Origin: Brevundimonas sp.
Lineage (GTDB): Bacteria; Pseudomonadota; Alphaproteobacteria; Caulobacterales; Caulobacteraceae
Length of the DNA: 64,000 nt
Assembly (NCBI RefSeq): GCF_013912065.1
Contig: NZ_JACESA010000002.1
Span: 186,001-250,000 of the forward strand
Reading direction: 5' to 3'
Shown here piece by piece: positions 52,873 through 61,389 of this stretch. The notes beneath the pieces are model-generated. The model searched no databases and was not told the origin of the DNA. It was given only the letters and a program-made list of their open reading frames with translations. The number at the start of each line of letters is the position of its first letter. Position 1 is the first letter of the stretch. The translations under genes were made by a program, and so were the position numbers.

Positions 52873-53685
52873 TCAGGCCGTGCGCGGCGCGGCGGAGACG
52901 CCGGAGGGGGCGGGCGGCGGAGGCGCGCCGGGCGTCGTGGTCAGGCTTTCGGTCCCCGCCCGTCCGATCGGAAGCGGGCCGGCCTTGACGTGGTTGTCGA
53001 TGAGCGGCGAGGGGCGGGCCAGGCGCTCGAGCGCGCGAGGGCGCGCCAGGTGAATTTCCGGGCCTCGCACCTGAACCCCGTAGTCCGCCAGTTGGGCGAA
53101 GGCGCGCGACAGATTCTCGGGCGTCATGCCGAGGAGAGAGGCCAGGACGCGTTTCCCATACGGCAAGACGATATGATGAGGGTCGCCCTGCCGGGCGCTT
53201 TGCGCCAGAAGATAGTTGGCCACGCGTTCCAGGCAGCCGCGCAGCTTGTGAGCCTTCACCATACGCACCACGCCGCGGTAGCAGCCGGCCAATTCCTGCA
53301 CTACGGCGAAACCGAAGGCGGGGTCTTGCCGCGTGGTCCGGCGCAACGCCTCGCCGGACAGCATCAGCACCTCCGACCGCTCCAGGGTCCGTGCGGACAT
53401 CAAGGCCGGCGCCTCGAGCATCACGGCCGCCAGAATAAAGGTCGAGACGGGGCGCAGAACGGCGAGAACCGCCTCTTTCTCTTTCCAACTCCCCTGGAGC
53501 TCCACAGCGCCGTCCAGCAAGACATATAGAAAGTCGACCGGATCGCCCTCCATCAGCAGAGTGGTGCCGGCGGGAAACCGTTGCAGAAAAGCCCCGGCCG
53601 TGGCGTCGCGGAAGACGCTCGGGGTCATGTCCGCGAACAGGGGCAGGGTGCGGATGCGGTCAAGGTCTGTCTGACGAATGGACAT
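52873..53685 (-). CDS. Crp/Fnr-family regulator, Dnr/NnrR-like
   Basis: 270 residues from the ATG at 53685 (a GTG at 53700 is possible). The cyclic-nucleotide-type sensor fold is at about 20-130; the HTH at about 180-215 with GKRVLASLLGMTPENLSRAF, in which PENLSR carries the E-x-x-S-R recognition residues of FNR/ANR/DNR proteins that read TTGAT-N4-ATCAA. The N-terminal cysteine cluster of FNR is absent, so direct oxygen sensing by 4Fe-4S is unlikely; NO sensing as in DNR is plausible. A ~40-residue Pro/Gly-rich tail follows the HTH. A perfect FNR box lies 34 bases before the start, hinting at autoregulation. Confidence 0.86.
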   Translation of the reverse strand: MSIRQTDLDRIRTLPLFADMTPSVFRDATAGAFLQRFPAGTTLLMEGDPVDFLYVLLDGAVELQGSWKEKEAVLAVLRPVSTFILAAVMLEAPALMSARTLERSEVLMLSGEALRRTTRQDPAFGFAVVQELAGCYRGVVRMVKAHKLRGCLERVANYLLAQSARQGDPHHIVLPYGKRVLASLLGMTPENLSRAFAQLADYGVQVRGPEIHLARPRALERLARPSPLIDNHVKAGPLPIGRAGTESLTTTPGAPPPPAPSGVSAAPRTA

Positions 53686-53718
53686 GACCCACAGGATCAC
53701 GTCGGACGAGATTTCCGA

Positions 53719-53732
53719 TTGATCCCGATCAA
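53719..53732. promoter_or_regulatory. FNR-type box TTGAT-CCCG-ATCAA upstream of the Dnr-like gene
   Basis: Perfect FNR/ANR consensus centred 40 bases before the ATG at 53685 of the Crp/Fnr gene (minus strand) and 125 bases before the plus-strand gene at 53857. The placement fits an activator or autoregulator site. Confidence 0.8.
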
Positions 53733-53785
53733 ATCGCCTTCAAAGGGGTGAAGACTCCGCCCGTCGGTGTTCAAAGGCGTCCGAT

Positions 53786-53799
53786 TTGCGCAAAGGCAA
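53786..53799. promoter_or_regulatory. FixK-type box TTGC-GCAAAG-GCAA
   Basis: The TTGC and GCAA half-sites match the FixK2 consensus. The surrounding TTTGCGC, then AAGGCAAGGCG, is shared with the box at 51594 except for one base. It is 58 bases upstream of the small gene coupled to the receiver protein. An inner TTTGCGCAAA palindrome overlaps its left half. Confidence 0.65.
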
Positions 53800-53856
53800 G
53801 GCGGGCGACGCCGAGACCGGTCATTCTGACGCGCACGAGATGTTGCGGCGGACCGG

Positions 53857-54291
53857 ATGGCCATGGCCCCACGAGCGGAGAAGACGGGAAAGACCGGGAT
53901 CCGCGCGGCCGCGTGGGCCCTGTCCCAAGCCGTTCGCCTGGCGGATCGGCTGGAGCCGGTTCATGCGGCCGACGACAACTGGCCCCATGGGCTGGGCGAT
54001 CTACTCGCCGAATTGCAGGACGGCCTGGACCTTTGTCAGGCGCGCGAGACTGGGCGGTTCGCACAGGATCAGGCCCCGGCCTCTCAGACGCGGCGTCGCG
54101 CTGAGATCCTTCGCCGCGCTCGAGCTCTGGGGGCGGTCGAGCGCGCCCTGGAGCAACTCTCGGCGTCCGCCTCCGCACCCGCAGACTGGCTTCGTCTTCA
54201 GGCGAGCTGCCGGGTCGTTACGCGCGCTCTGCGCGATTGCTGGGCGTTCGAAAGGCCGAGCGGCGGCTGCGCTTGCGCTGAGGCGGCATGA
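53857..54291 (+). CDS. Small helical protein of unknown function, coupled to a receiver protein
   Basis: 144 residues, starting at one of two ATGs six bases apart. Mostly helical, with Ala- and Arg-rich helices (RRRAEILRRARALGAVERAL), and three Cys in the last ~50 residues (SCRVV, DCWAF, GCACAE); no domain I know. The stop overlaps the ATG of the receiver gene as ATGA, so they are co-translated. A FixK-type box lies just upstream. Role unknown; perhaps it senses redox by Cys or interacts with the receiver. Confidence 0.6.
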   Translation: MAMAPRAEKTGKTGIRAAAWALSQAVRLADRLEPVHAADDNWPHGLGDLLAELQDGLDLCQARETGRFAQDQAPASQTRRRAEILRRARALGAVERALEQLSASASAPADWLRLQASCRVVTRALRDCWAFERPSGGCACAEAA

Positions 54292-54698
54292 TGGTCGCGC
54301 CCCTCGTCCTTCTGGTCGATGACGACCCTGCGGTGGCGCAATCCGTCGCCTTTGCGCTCGAAACCGAAGGCTTCAGGGTCCGACGATATGGCAGCGCCGA
54401 GGCGCTGCTCGAGGCCGTGGAAGATCGCGTCGGGGAGGGGGCGGGATTGCGGGCGGCGCGCTGCCTCGTCCTCGACTATCATCTGCCGGGTCTGGACGGG
54501 CTGGCGCTTCTGAATCGACTGAGAGCCGCGTCGCTCGCCGGCGGCGCCATACTGATCACCACCCACCCGCGCCGCGGGGTCTGCGAAGACGCCGCCCGCG
54601 TCGGCGCGGTCCTGCTTGAGAAGCCCCTCATCGGAGGCGCCCTGCTCGAGGCCGTCAGGGACGCCTGCGGCCTCAGCCGCCTCGCGTCAGAACCGTGA
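54288..54698 (+). CDS. Receiver-only response regulator
   Basis: 136 residues. A single REC domain with acidic pocket VDDDPA (10-15), phospho-acceptor Asp in LVLDYHLPGLDG, Thr in LITTHP and Lys in LLEKPL. No output domain. In FixLJ loci such proteins (for example FixT-like or phosphate-sink receivers) modulate the kinase. The 3' end overlaps the convergent fixJ gene by 26 bases, which may reflect tight linkage. Coupled to the small protein before it. Confidence 0.82.
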   Translation: MMVAPLVLLVDDDPAVAQSVAFALETEGFRVRRYGSAEALLEAVEDRVGEGAGLRAARCLVLDYHLPGLDGLALLNRLRAASLAGGAILITTHPRRGVCEDAARVGAVLLEKPLIGGALLEAVRDACGLSRLASEP

Positions 54699-55287
54699 CG
54701 CGAACCAGCTCGGACAGGCTGCGCACCTGCATCTTGGTCATCACATTGGCCCGGTAGACCTCGACGGTGCGCGGACTGATGCCGAGATCATAGGCGATCA
54801 CCTTGTTGGCATGGCCGGCGACGAGCCCCTCCAGAACCTCTAGCTCGCGTTGGGACAGCGAAGCGAGGCGCTCGGCGACGAGAGGGTCCCGTGCGGCGGT
54901 GCGGGCGCCGTCGGGTTCCGCGAGCGCGCGCTGGAGCGCCTCGATCAAGACGGCGTCGTCGAACGGCTTTTCGATGAAGTCCTGGACGCCGGCGCGCATC
55001 GCCTCCACGGCCAAGGCCAGGTCGGCGTGTCCCGTCATCACCACGATCGGAGTGGTCGCGCCGCTCGCGCGCAGACGCCGCGCCAGATCGATACCGCTCA
55101 TCTCGGGCATGCGCACATCAGTGAGGATGCAGCCCGACAGGGGTTCGCGGCGCGCCGCCTCCAGCAGTTCGAGCGGTGAGGCGTAAAGCCGCGGCTCCAG
55201 GTCGTTCGTCGAGATCAGAAAGGCGAGGGAGTCGCGCAGGGCCGCATCGTCATCGACCACGTGCACTGTCGTGTCAGCCTGGATCAT
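54673..55287 (-). CDS. fixJ: FixJ-type response regulator
   Basis: 204 residues from the ATG at 55287; earlier in-frame ATGs at 55296 and 55311 are possible. Receiver domain with [11 protein letters not shown], phospho-Asp in [12 protein letters not shown], Thr in VMTGHAD and Lys in IEKPFDD. Linker, then a LuxR-type HTH ([20 protein letters not shown], then [20 protein letters not shown]). FixJ when phosphorylated activates fixK. It overlaps the FixL gene end by 14 bases, and both are on the minus strand, so the pair is coupled. Confidence 0.9.
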   Translation of the reverse strand: MIQADTTVHVVDDDAALRDSLAFLISTNDLEPRLYASPLELLEAARREPLSGCILTDVRMPEMSGIDLARRLRASGATTPIVVMTGHADLALAVEAMRAGVQDFIEKPFDDAVLIEALQRALAEPDGARTAARDPLVAERLASLSQRELEVLEGLVAGHANKVIAYDLGISPRTVEVYRANVMTKMQVRSLSELVRVTVLTRGG

Positions 55288-56791
55288 CGTCGCCATCGGT
55301 GTCGTCTTCATCTGCGGTCTTCAAGGTAAAGGCGAACTGCGCGCCGCCCTCCGGACGCGGGGTCGCCCAGATGCGTCCGCCATGCGCTTCGACGATGGTT
55401 CGGCAGATCGACAGACCCACGCCCATTCCCGTTCGCTTGGTGGTCACAAAGGGCTGGAAAAGCATATCCGCCACCGACGGGTCCAGTCCCGATCCCGTAT
55501 CGGCGACGGTGACGCAGGCCTCGTCGGCGCATCGCGTGAGCGATATGGTCAGATCCCGCCGGGGCTGGTCTTCCATGGCCTCGATGGCGTTGCGGATCAG
55601 ATTGAGCACGACCTGCTGGATCTGGACACGATCCGCCAACACCAGATCGACGTCGGGCGGGAAATCGAGCGTGACGCGCACGCCATGCTCTTTGGCGCCG
55701 ACCAGCGCCAGGGCGCCGGCCTCCTCGATCAGCTTGGGCAGGCTTTCGACGCGGCGTTCCACCTCGCCGCGCGCGACGAAGTCGCGCAGCCGGCGAATGA
55801 TGTCGCCCGCGCGCAAGGCCTGGGCTCCGGCCTTGCGAAGCGCGTCCTTGAGCACCTCGCGCGGCAGTTCCTCACGATCGAGCAGACGCGCCGAGCCGTT
55901 GAGATAGTTGGCCATGGCGGTCAGGGGCTGGTTCAGTTCGTGGGCGAGGGCCGAGGCCATTTCGCCCATGGCGGTCAAGCGCGAGATATGGATCAGCTCG
56001 GTCTGCAACTCCTGTAGCCGGGTCTCCGTGGCCTGGCGGTCCGTCAGGTCGCGAATAAAGCCGGTGAAGTAGCGTTCCTCGCCGGACTGCATCTCGCCGA
56101 CCGCCAGTTCGAGGGGAAAGGTCGCCCCATCGCGCCTTTGACCGACCACGACCCGACCCTGGCCGATAATCCGTCTTTCGCCTGTCCGCCGATAGCGCTC
56201 GAGATAATCGTCGTGTTGCGCCTTGTAGGGCTCGGGCATCAGCCGTTTGACATTCTCCCCGACGACCTCGCTGGCCGTCCAGCCGAACATCCGCTCGGCC
56301 GCCGGGCTGAAGGACCTTATGACGCCCCTTTCGCTGATCACGACCATGGCGTCAGGGACCGTGTCCAGGATGGACTGCAGATGCGCCTCGCGCGCGCGTA
56401 GGTGAGCGTTGGCCGCGACGACGCCGCGGCGGCCCCGGTGAAGAAGTTCCCCGCCCACGCTCAAGCCGATTCCGACAGCCAGAAAGACCAGGGCGGTGGC
56501 GATGTCGCCGCCGGTCCTTGGCCCAGCCTGCCAGGTGATCAGCAAACCCCCGGCGGCGCCGAGCAAGGCGGCGAGGGCGCCGGCGCCGAATCCGCCCACG
56601 GCGGCGGCGGCCGCGACGGCAGGGACGAAGAAGAGAAAAGCGATCCGCTCGCCCAGCATGGGCGCCATCGCCCACCGCGCGGCATAGGCCAGGCCCACTC
56701 CGCCCAGAGCGATCGCGGCGCCGACCAGATGCCGGTGCGGTCGCACCCGTTCGGCCCAAAAGAGCGGCGCGCTGATTCGGCTGGTTTTCAT
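55274..56791 (-). CDS. fixL: Haem-PAS oxygen sensor histidine kinase FixL
   Basis: 505 residues. Four membrane helices (about 20-115), then a PAS domain with [15 protein letters not shown], the haem-ligand position His193, and [20 protein letters not shown] containing the FG-loop Arg of FixL. A HisKA domain with His284 in [10 protein letters not shown], then HATPase ([36 protein letters not shown]). Oxygen binding to haem switches the kinase off. Partner FixJ is encoded next. Confidence 0.92.
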   Translation of the reverse strand: MKTSRISAPLFWAERVRPHRHLVGAAIALGGVGLAYAARWAMAPMLGERIAFLFFVPAVAAAAAVGGFGAGALAALLGAAGGLLITWQAGPRTGGDIATALVFLAVGIGLSVGGELLHRGRRGVVAANAHLRAREAHLQSILDTVPDAMVVISERGVIRSFSPAAERMFGWTASEVVGENVKRLMPEPYKAQHDDYLERYRRTGERRIIGQGRVVVGQRRDGATFPLELAVGEMQSGEERYFTGFIRDLTDRQATETRLQELQTELIHISRLTAMGEMASALAHELNQPLTAMANYLNGSARLLDREELPREVLKDALRKAGAQALRAGDIIRRLRDFVARGEVERRVESLPKLIEEAGALALVGAKEHGVRVTLDFPPDVDLVLADRVQIQQVVLNLIRNAIEAMEDQPRRDLTISLTRCADEACVTVADTGSGLDPSVADMLFQPFVTTKRTGMGVGLSICRTIVEAHGGRIWATPRPEGGAQFAFTLKTADEDDTDGDDDPG

Positions 56792-56869
56792 CGGCCTCCA
56801 TCCGCCTGTTCAGGCGAGTCTGGCACGTCCGCCGACGAAGAACCATCCGGGGGGAGGAGGGAGCCTTGT

Positions 56870-56889
56870 CCTTTGCGCGCGCGCAAAGG
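56870..56889. promoter_or_regulatory. Perfect 20-base palindrome containing a FixK-type box
   Basis: CCTTTGCGCGCGCGCAAAGG is fully self-complementary; its core TTGC-GCGCGC-GCAA (56873-56886) fits the FixK2 box. It lies in the divergent spacer between fixL and pseudoazurin, 72 bases from the latter's ATG. Outer CCTTG/CAAGG bases extend the symmetry further. Confidence 0.72.
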
Positions 56890-56961
56890 CGCCAAGGGCG
56901 CCGGTTGCTAAGAGACCGGCTGCGGACGGGACCGGGCCGCCGCCTGCGACGGGAGATTTCG

Positions 56962-57405
56962 ATGACCACGCGACGGGCGCTGCTGACGGCGGCGGCGGGA
57001 TGGGGGCTCGGCGGCGCGTCCGCCGCGCGCGTCCACCGCGTTCAGATGCTGAACCGCGGGCCGGGCGGAGCCATGGTGTTCGACCCGGCCTTTCTGCGCG
57101 CCGAAATCGGAGATCTCGTTCGCTTCGTGCCGACCGATCCCGGACATAATGCGGAGGTCATCGTCGGGCTTGCGCCGACGGGAACGCCGCCGACGCGCGG
57201 CGCCATGGGGGCGGTGTTCGACCTTCGTCTCGAACGACCCGGCCTCTACGGCGTCAAGTGCGCGCCTCATTTCGGCATGGGCATGGTGGCTCTGATCGCC
57301 GTTGGCGATGTCCGCGCCAGCCGCTCCGGGTTTGAAGCCGGTGTGGCGCGCCTTCCAGGGCTGGCCCGACGACGCATGATCGAGGCGCTGGCGAGACTGG
57401 GTTGA
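56962..57405 (+). CDS. Pseudoazurin-like blue-copper protein
   Basis: 147 residues from an ATG with GGGAG; the longer frame to 56866 would pass through the palindrome. TAT-like signal (TTRRALLTAAAGWGLGGAS). A type 1 copper site: His in DPGHNAEV, Cys and His in YGVKCAPHFGMGM, Met in the same loop. Family members pass electrons to the copper nitrite reductase, which is encoded at 60388. Length and ligands fit pseudoazurin. The Arg-rich C-terminal tail (about 115-147) is longer than usual. Confidence 0.87.
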   Translation: MTTRRALLTAAAGWGLGGASAARVHRVQMLNRGPGGAMVFDPAFLRAEIGDLVRFVPTDPGHNAEVIVGLAPTGTPPTRGAMGAVFDLRLERPGLYGVKCAPHFGMGMVALIAVGDVRASRSGFEAGVARLPGLARRRMIEALARLG

Positions 57406-57417
57406 TCCGAGACGGCA

Positions 57418-57451
57418 ACTCGGGTCTTTCCCCTAGGCGACACACCCGAGT
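57418..57451. promoter_or_regulatory. Inverted repeat ACTCGGGT-N18-ACCCGAGT upstream of fixK-like gene
   Basis: Perfect 8-base arms (57418-57425 and 57444-57451) with an 18-base spacer, 57 bases before the start at 57508. It could be a FixJ or other regulator site, or a terminator stem for the preceding pseudoazurin gene (no T-run). Confidence 0.4.
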
Positions 57452-57507
57452 ACCGAAATCGGCCTGTCCCCCGTAGCGTCACGGCGTTGAATAAACCCGA
57501 GGTCGCC

Positions 57508-58197
57508 ATGTCCGCAGCCCTTCTCGCGATGACCCCCGAGCCGCTCGAGCGTCCGCTCCCGACGCCAGAGCCCGAAGCCATGTGCCCGCTCAACGCCGCC
57601 TTCGCCGACAGTCAGGCTCTTCGCACCACCGTCGATCTGGGCGACGACCTGTTTCTCGCCGGCGCGGCCGCCGACTACGCCTATCGCGTGGAGGCGGGCG
57701 TCTTGATGAGCTATCGCCTGCTGCGGGACGGTCGTCGCCAAGTCGTGGACTTCCATCTGCCTGGCGAATTTCTCGGGCTTGAGGCGGGCGTGGACTATAC
57801 GACCGCTGTGCAAGCCATCACGCCGGCCGTCGTAGCCGGGATGCGGCGTCGGCGTCTTTCGGCCTTGGCGGCGACCGATGTCCGCCTGACCGGCGCCCTG
57901 TGGGCGGCCTCGGTGAGGGTCTGCCAACGCAGTCAGGATCACGCCGCCATTCTCGCTCGCCAAAGCGCCACCGAACGGGTCGCCGCCTTTCTTCTCGCCT
58001 ACGCCCGACGAGTCGGATCGCTCGACGACATGATCTTGCCGATGAGCCGCCAGGACATGGCGGACTTCCTGGGTCTGGCGATCCACACCGTCTCGCGCAC
58101 CCTGACCCAAATGGAAGGCTCCGGCCTGATCTCGGCGCGCTCCAGTCGGCACGTCCGGCTGGTCCGCCGCGACCGGCTTGAAGCCCTTTGTTCCTAA
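57508..58197 (+). CDS. fixK: Crp/Fnr-family regulator, FixK-like
   Basis: 229 residues from the ATG at 57508 with GAGG; a TTG at 57487 is less likely. Sensor beta-roll at about 35-120 (YRVEAGVLMSYRLLRDGRRQ; VDFHLPGEFLGL), long dimer helix, then an HTH with SRQDMADFLGLAIHTVSRTL (FixK-type recognition helix). Cys in CPLNAAF near the N-terminus is reminiscent of the FNR cluster, but only a few other Cys occur, so redox control is doubtful. Positioned just after fixLJ and before alternative oxidase, so it is the probable FixJ target and second-tier regulator. Confidence 0.85.
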   Translation: MSAALLAMTPEPLERPLPTPEPEAMCPLNAAFADSQALRTTVDLGDDLFLAGAAADYAYRVEAGVLMSYRLLRDGRRQVVDFHLPGEFLGLEAGVDYTTAVQAITPAVVAGMRRRRLSALAATDVRLTGALWAASVRVCQRSQDHAAILARQSATERVAAFLLAYARRVGSLDDMILPMSRQDMADFLGLAIHTVSRTLTQMEGSGLISARSSRHVRLVRRDRLEALCS

Positions 58198-58230
58198 TCC
58201 GGTCTGTGAAGACCTGAAACGAGAAAGCTG

Positions 58231-58923
58231 ATGAATATGACTGACCTTCTGAGTGATATCGACGTCCATCATGCGCCGCGTTCGGTGTCTGATCGCATCG
58301 CCTGGGGTTTTGTGAAGTCGCTCCGCTTCTGCGCGGACACCTTCTTCGCCAAGCGTTACGGCCACCGGGCCGTGGTGCTGGAGACGGTGGCGGCCGTGCC
58401 CGGCATGGTCGGAGCCACCCTGACCCACCTGAAAGCCCTGCGGCGCATGAGCGACGACCGCGGCTGGATCCGCACCCTGATGGACGAGGCAGAAAACGAG
58501 CGCATGCACCTGATGACCTTCATCGAGGTGTGCCAGCCGACCCTGTTCGAACGTTTCATCGTCATGGCCGTGCAATGGCTGTTCTATCTCTTCTTCTTCG
58601 GCCTCTATCTGGTCTCGCCCCGCACCGCCCATCGGGTCGTCGGCTATTTCGAAGAAGAGGCGGTGATCAGCTACACCCATTATCTTGCTGAGATCGACGA
58701 AGGGCGTAGCGAGAACGTCCCTGCGCCAAAGATCGCCCGCGACTACTGGGGTCTGCCCGCGTCCGCAACGCTGCGTGACGTGGTCCTGGTGGTGCGCGCC
58801 GACGAGGCGCATCACCGTGACGTCAACCATGGCTTCGCCGATGAACTGGCCGGCGGACCGGTCAAGGCCGTGCGGCCGGGTCCTGCGCATGTTCCGCTTC
58901 AACCGCATTGGACGGTTGCCTGA
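58231..58923 (+). CDS. Alternative oxidase (di-iron ubiquinol oxidase)
   Basis: 230 residues. Family di-iron ligands are present: Glu51 (VVLETVAAV), Glu90 and His93 in [10 protein letters not shown], Glu141/142 in [12 protein letters not shown], Glu192 and His195 in [11 protein letters not shown]. Two membrane-associated hydrophobic helices ([20 protein letters not shown]). It oxidises ubiquinol directly with oxygen, without proton pumping, and is insensitive to cyanide and NO. Placement between fixK-like and hemN suggests control by oxygen or NO level. The last ~20 residues ([18 protein letters not shown]) are atypical for the family. Confidence 0.92.
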   Translation: MNMTDLLSDIDVHHAPRSVSDRIAWGFVKSLRFCADTFFAKRYGHRAVVLETVAAVPGMVGATLTHLKALRRMSDDRGWIRTLMDEAENERMHLMTFIEVCQPTLFERFIVMAVQWLFYLFFFGLYLVSPRTAHRVVGYFEEEAVISYTHYLAEIDEGRSENVPAPKIARDYWGLPASATLRDVVLVVRADEAHHRDVNHGFADELAGGPVKAVRPGPAHVPLQPHWTVA

Positions 58924-58937
58924 GGCGGGGGATCGCG

Positions 58938-60293
58938 ATGCCGACCTCCCTGCCTCAGGCCTGGATGACGCATGCCCGTCGGACCCTGCCACGCTACACC
59001 AGCTATCCCACCGCCGTCGCTCTGCGGCCCGGGACGCTCGAAGAGGTCGAGACCTGGTTGATCGCGGATGAGGGGGAGAGCCTCTCGGTCTATGTCCACA
59101 TCCCCTTCTGCGATCGACTGTGCTGGTACTGCGGCTGCCACACCAGCATTGTCTCGGACTATGAGCGGGTGGCGGCCTTCCAGGCCCAGTTGTTGCGGGA
59201 GATCGCGCTCTGGGCCGAACGGCCCGGGGTGCGGCGCGGGGTCGTGCGCCATCTGCATTTCGGCGGCGGCAGCCCCAACATCCTGCGGCCTGCGGATTTC
59301 GTCGCCGTCGTGGACCGGCTGAGGTCGATCTTCCGCTTCGCGCCCGACGCGGAGGTGGCGGTCGAACTCGACCCGGCCCGACTGGAGATCGGTTTCATCG
59401 CGGGCCTCGCGCAAGCCGGGGTCACGCGGGTAAGCCTTGGGGTTCAGACCTTCGACCCGGCGGTCCAGGCGCGGGTCAATCGACCGCAGCCCTATGCTCA
59501 GGTGGCTGAGGCCGTCGAGGAATTGCGGCGCGCAGGGATCGCGGGCGTCAATTTCGATCTGATGTATGGCCTGCCCGGTCAGACGCCGGACAATGTGGCC
59601 GAGACGGCGGACCTGGCGGCGGGGCTCGCGCCCGACCGACTCGCCGTCTTCGGCTATGCGCATGTGCCCTGGTTGAAGAAGCACCAGAGCATGATCGCCG
59701 AGACCGAACTCGCCGACGCCGCCGGACGTTGGGCCCAAGCCGGGGCGGCCCACGACCGACTGGTCTCGGCCGGTTACGAGGCGATCGGTCTGGACCACTA
59801 CGCGCGTCCCGACGATCGTCTGTCGCGCGCCCTGGCGCAGGGCGGGCTGCGGCGCAATTTCCAAGGCTATACCGACGATCCCGCGCGGGTGCTCGTGCCG
59901 CTGGGGCCGTCGGCCATCGGTCAGTGGCCGACGGGACTGGTGCAAAACGCCGCGGATGCGCGGGTCTGGCGGCAGGCGATCTCCGATGGCCGGCTGCCGG
60001 TCGCACGGATCCTGCCCCTGACATCCGAGGATCGGCTTCGGGGGGCGGTGATCGAAGCCCTGATGACCGGGCTGTCGGCGGATGTCGATCAGATTTCCCA
60101 GAACCACGGGCAGTCTTCCGATCACCTCGACGCCTGTCTGGACCGGCTTCGGGAGGCGGCGGACGCGGGCTTGTGCCGGATCGACGGGCGGCGCGTCTGG
60201 ATCCCGGACGCGGCGCGGCGGCTGGTTCGCACCGTCGCGGCGGCGTTCGACGCGGCGGGCGAGCCGCCGCAACGCCATGCGCCGGCGGTTTGA
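58938..60293 (+). CDS. hemN: Oxygen-independent coproporphyrinogen III dehydrogenase
   Basis: 451 residues from the ATG at 58938 (a longer frame to 58908 overlaps the oxidase gene). Radical-SAM cluster motif in PFCDRLCWYCGCHT (CxxxCxxC) with VYVHIPF before it, then HFGGGSPNIL and a second-half region YGLPGQT and GYAHVPWLKKHQSMI. HemN makes protoporphyrinogen IX without oxygen; needed for haem of nitrite and NO enzymes. C-terminal HemN domain is complete. 14 bases after the oxidase gene, so co-transcription is likely. Confidence 0.9.
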   Translation: MPTSLPQAWMTHARRTLPRYTSYPTAVALRPGTLEEVETWLIADEGESLSVYVHIPFCDRLCWYCGCHTSIVSDYERVAAFQAQLLREIALWAERPGVRRGVVRHLHFGGGSPNILRPADFVAVVDRLRSIFRFAPDAEVAVELDPARLEIGFIAGLAQAGVTRVSLGVQTFDPAVQARVNRPQPYAQVAEAVEELRRAGIAGVNFDLMYGLPGQTPDNVAETADLAAGLAPDRLAVFGYAHVPWLKKHQSMIAETELADAAGRWAQAGAAHDRLVSAGYEAIGLDHYARPDDRLSRALAQGGLRRNFQGYTDDPARVLVPLGPSAIGQWPTGLVQNAADARVWRQAISDGRLPVARILPLTSEDRLRGAVIEALMTGLSADVDQISQNHGQSSDHLDACLDRLREAADAGLCRIDGRRVWIPDAARRLVRTVAAAFDAAGEPPQRHAPAV

Positions 60294-60305
60294 CGACGCC
60301 GGGGC

Positions 60306-60319
60306 TTGAGGGGCGTCAA
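60306..60319. promoter_or_regulatory. FNR/FixK-type box TTGA-GGGGCG-TCAA before nirK
   Basis: TTGA-N6-TCAA in the nirK promoter region, 68 bases before its ATG. One base in each half deviates from TTGAT-N4-ATCAA, but the outer half-sites are perfect. Confidence 0.6.
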
Positions 60320-60387
60320 GCCATTGAGCGCGAGGGGTCAAGGCGCTCGCGGTCGGGCGGGCCTAAATTCCTGACAAAGGAGACCCC

Positions 60388-61389
60388 ATGCGCCCTCATT
60401 CCCTGGCTCGACTGGCCGCGCTCGTCGCCCTAGCGGCGGGGCAGGCCGCAGCCCAGACGCCCGCCGCGGACATCGTCCGTCGCGCCGACGACCTGCCGGC
60501 CCCGCTCACGGCCAAATCCCCGCGGACGCATCAGGTGCGGTTGGAGGCGATTGAGCGTGACGGCGCGCTGTCGGACGGACAGACCTATCGCTATTGGACC
60601 TTCAACGGTCGTACGCCCGGCCCCTTTTTAAGGGTGCGCGTCGGCGACAGGATCGAACTGACCCTCGCCAACGCCGCCGACAGTCAGATGATGCACAATA
60701 TCGATCTGCACGCCGTGACCGGGCCGGGAGGCGGGGGCGGGGTCACGCGGGTCTATCCCGGCGAGAGCGCCAGCTTCCGCTTCAAGGCCCTGGCGCCGGG
60801 CCTCTATGTCTATCATTGCGCCGAGGCGATGGCGGCCCAGCACATCGCCAACGGCATGTACGGCCTGATCCTGGTGGAGCCCGAAGGCGGACTGCCGCCG
60901 GTCGATCATGAATTCTATGTCATGCAGGGCGAAATCTACGCCGAGGCGGACGGCGAGGGCCGTCTGATCGAGGATCTGGATCGGCTTCTGGAGGAGCGGC
61001 CGTCGCATTATGTGATGAACGGCGCGGTGCGCGGCCTGACGGGCGAGCGTCGCATGCGGGTGCGGGTGGGCGACACCGCCCGCCTCTATTTCGGGGTCGG
61101 CGGTCCCAACAAGACCGCCAGCCTGCATCTGATCGGCGAGATCATGGATCGCGTCTATCCCAACGCCGCCTTGACGGACGCCCCCTTGCACAATGTCCAA
61201 ACCGTCAGCGTGCCGCCTGGCGGCGCGACCGTCGTCGAGTTCACCTTCCAGGTACCCGGAGACTACGCCCTGGTCGACCACGCCCTGACCCGGGTCGATC
61301 TCGGCGCCCTGGCGGTCATCCAAGCCGAAGGTCCGGCGTCGCCCGAGGTGTTCGACGGGCGAGAGCCGCACGGCCCTCACAGTCACTGA
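60388..61389 (+). CDS. nirK: Copper-containing nitrite reductase
   Basis: 333 residues with an AAAGGAG ribosome site and a signal peptide (LARLAALVALAAGQAAAQ). Two cupredoxin domains. Type 1 copper ligands: His103 (MMHNIDLHAV), Cys144 and His152 (YHCAEAMAAQHIANGMYG), Met157. Type 2 ligands: His108, His143 and His298 (LVDHAL); catalytic Asp106 and His247 (SLHLIGEI). The NGMYGLILVEP signature and HNIDLH type match the class II branch. It reduces nitrite to nitric oxide in the periplasm. The 3' end overlaps the convergent FAD oxidase gene by 7 bases. Confidence 0.93.
   Translation: MRPHSLARLAALVALAAGQAAAQTPAADIVRRADDLPAPLTAKSPRTHQVRLEAIERDGALSDGQTYRYWTFNGRTPGPFLRVRVGDRIELTLANAADSQMMHNIDLHAVTGPGGGGGVTRVYPGESASFRFKALAPGLYVYHCAEAMAAQHIANGMYGLILVEPEGGLPPVDHEFYVMQGEIYAEADGEGRLIEDLDRLLEERPSHYVMNGAVRGLTGERRMRVRVGDTARLYFGVGGPNKTASLHLIGEIMDRVYPNAALTDAPLHNVQTVSVPPGGATVVEFTFQVPGDYALVDHALTRVDLGALAVIQAEGPASPEVFDGREPHGPHSH

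Noticed and set aside
51559-53529. 656-codon plus-strand frame overlapping nnrS and the Crp/Fnr gene
   Set aside because: Crosses two well-supported genes in other frames; Arg/Gly-rich with no domain.
53786-54322. Alternative 178-codon frame overlapping the small Cys-bearing protein
   Set aside because: The frame at 53857 has the ATGA coupling to the receiver gene; the alternative is Arg-rich and lacks coupling.
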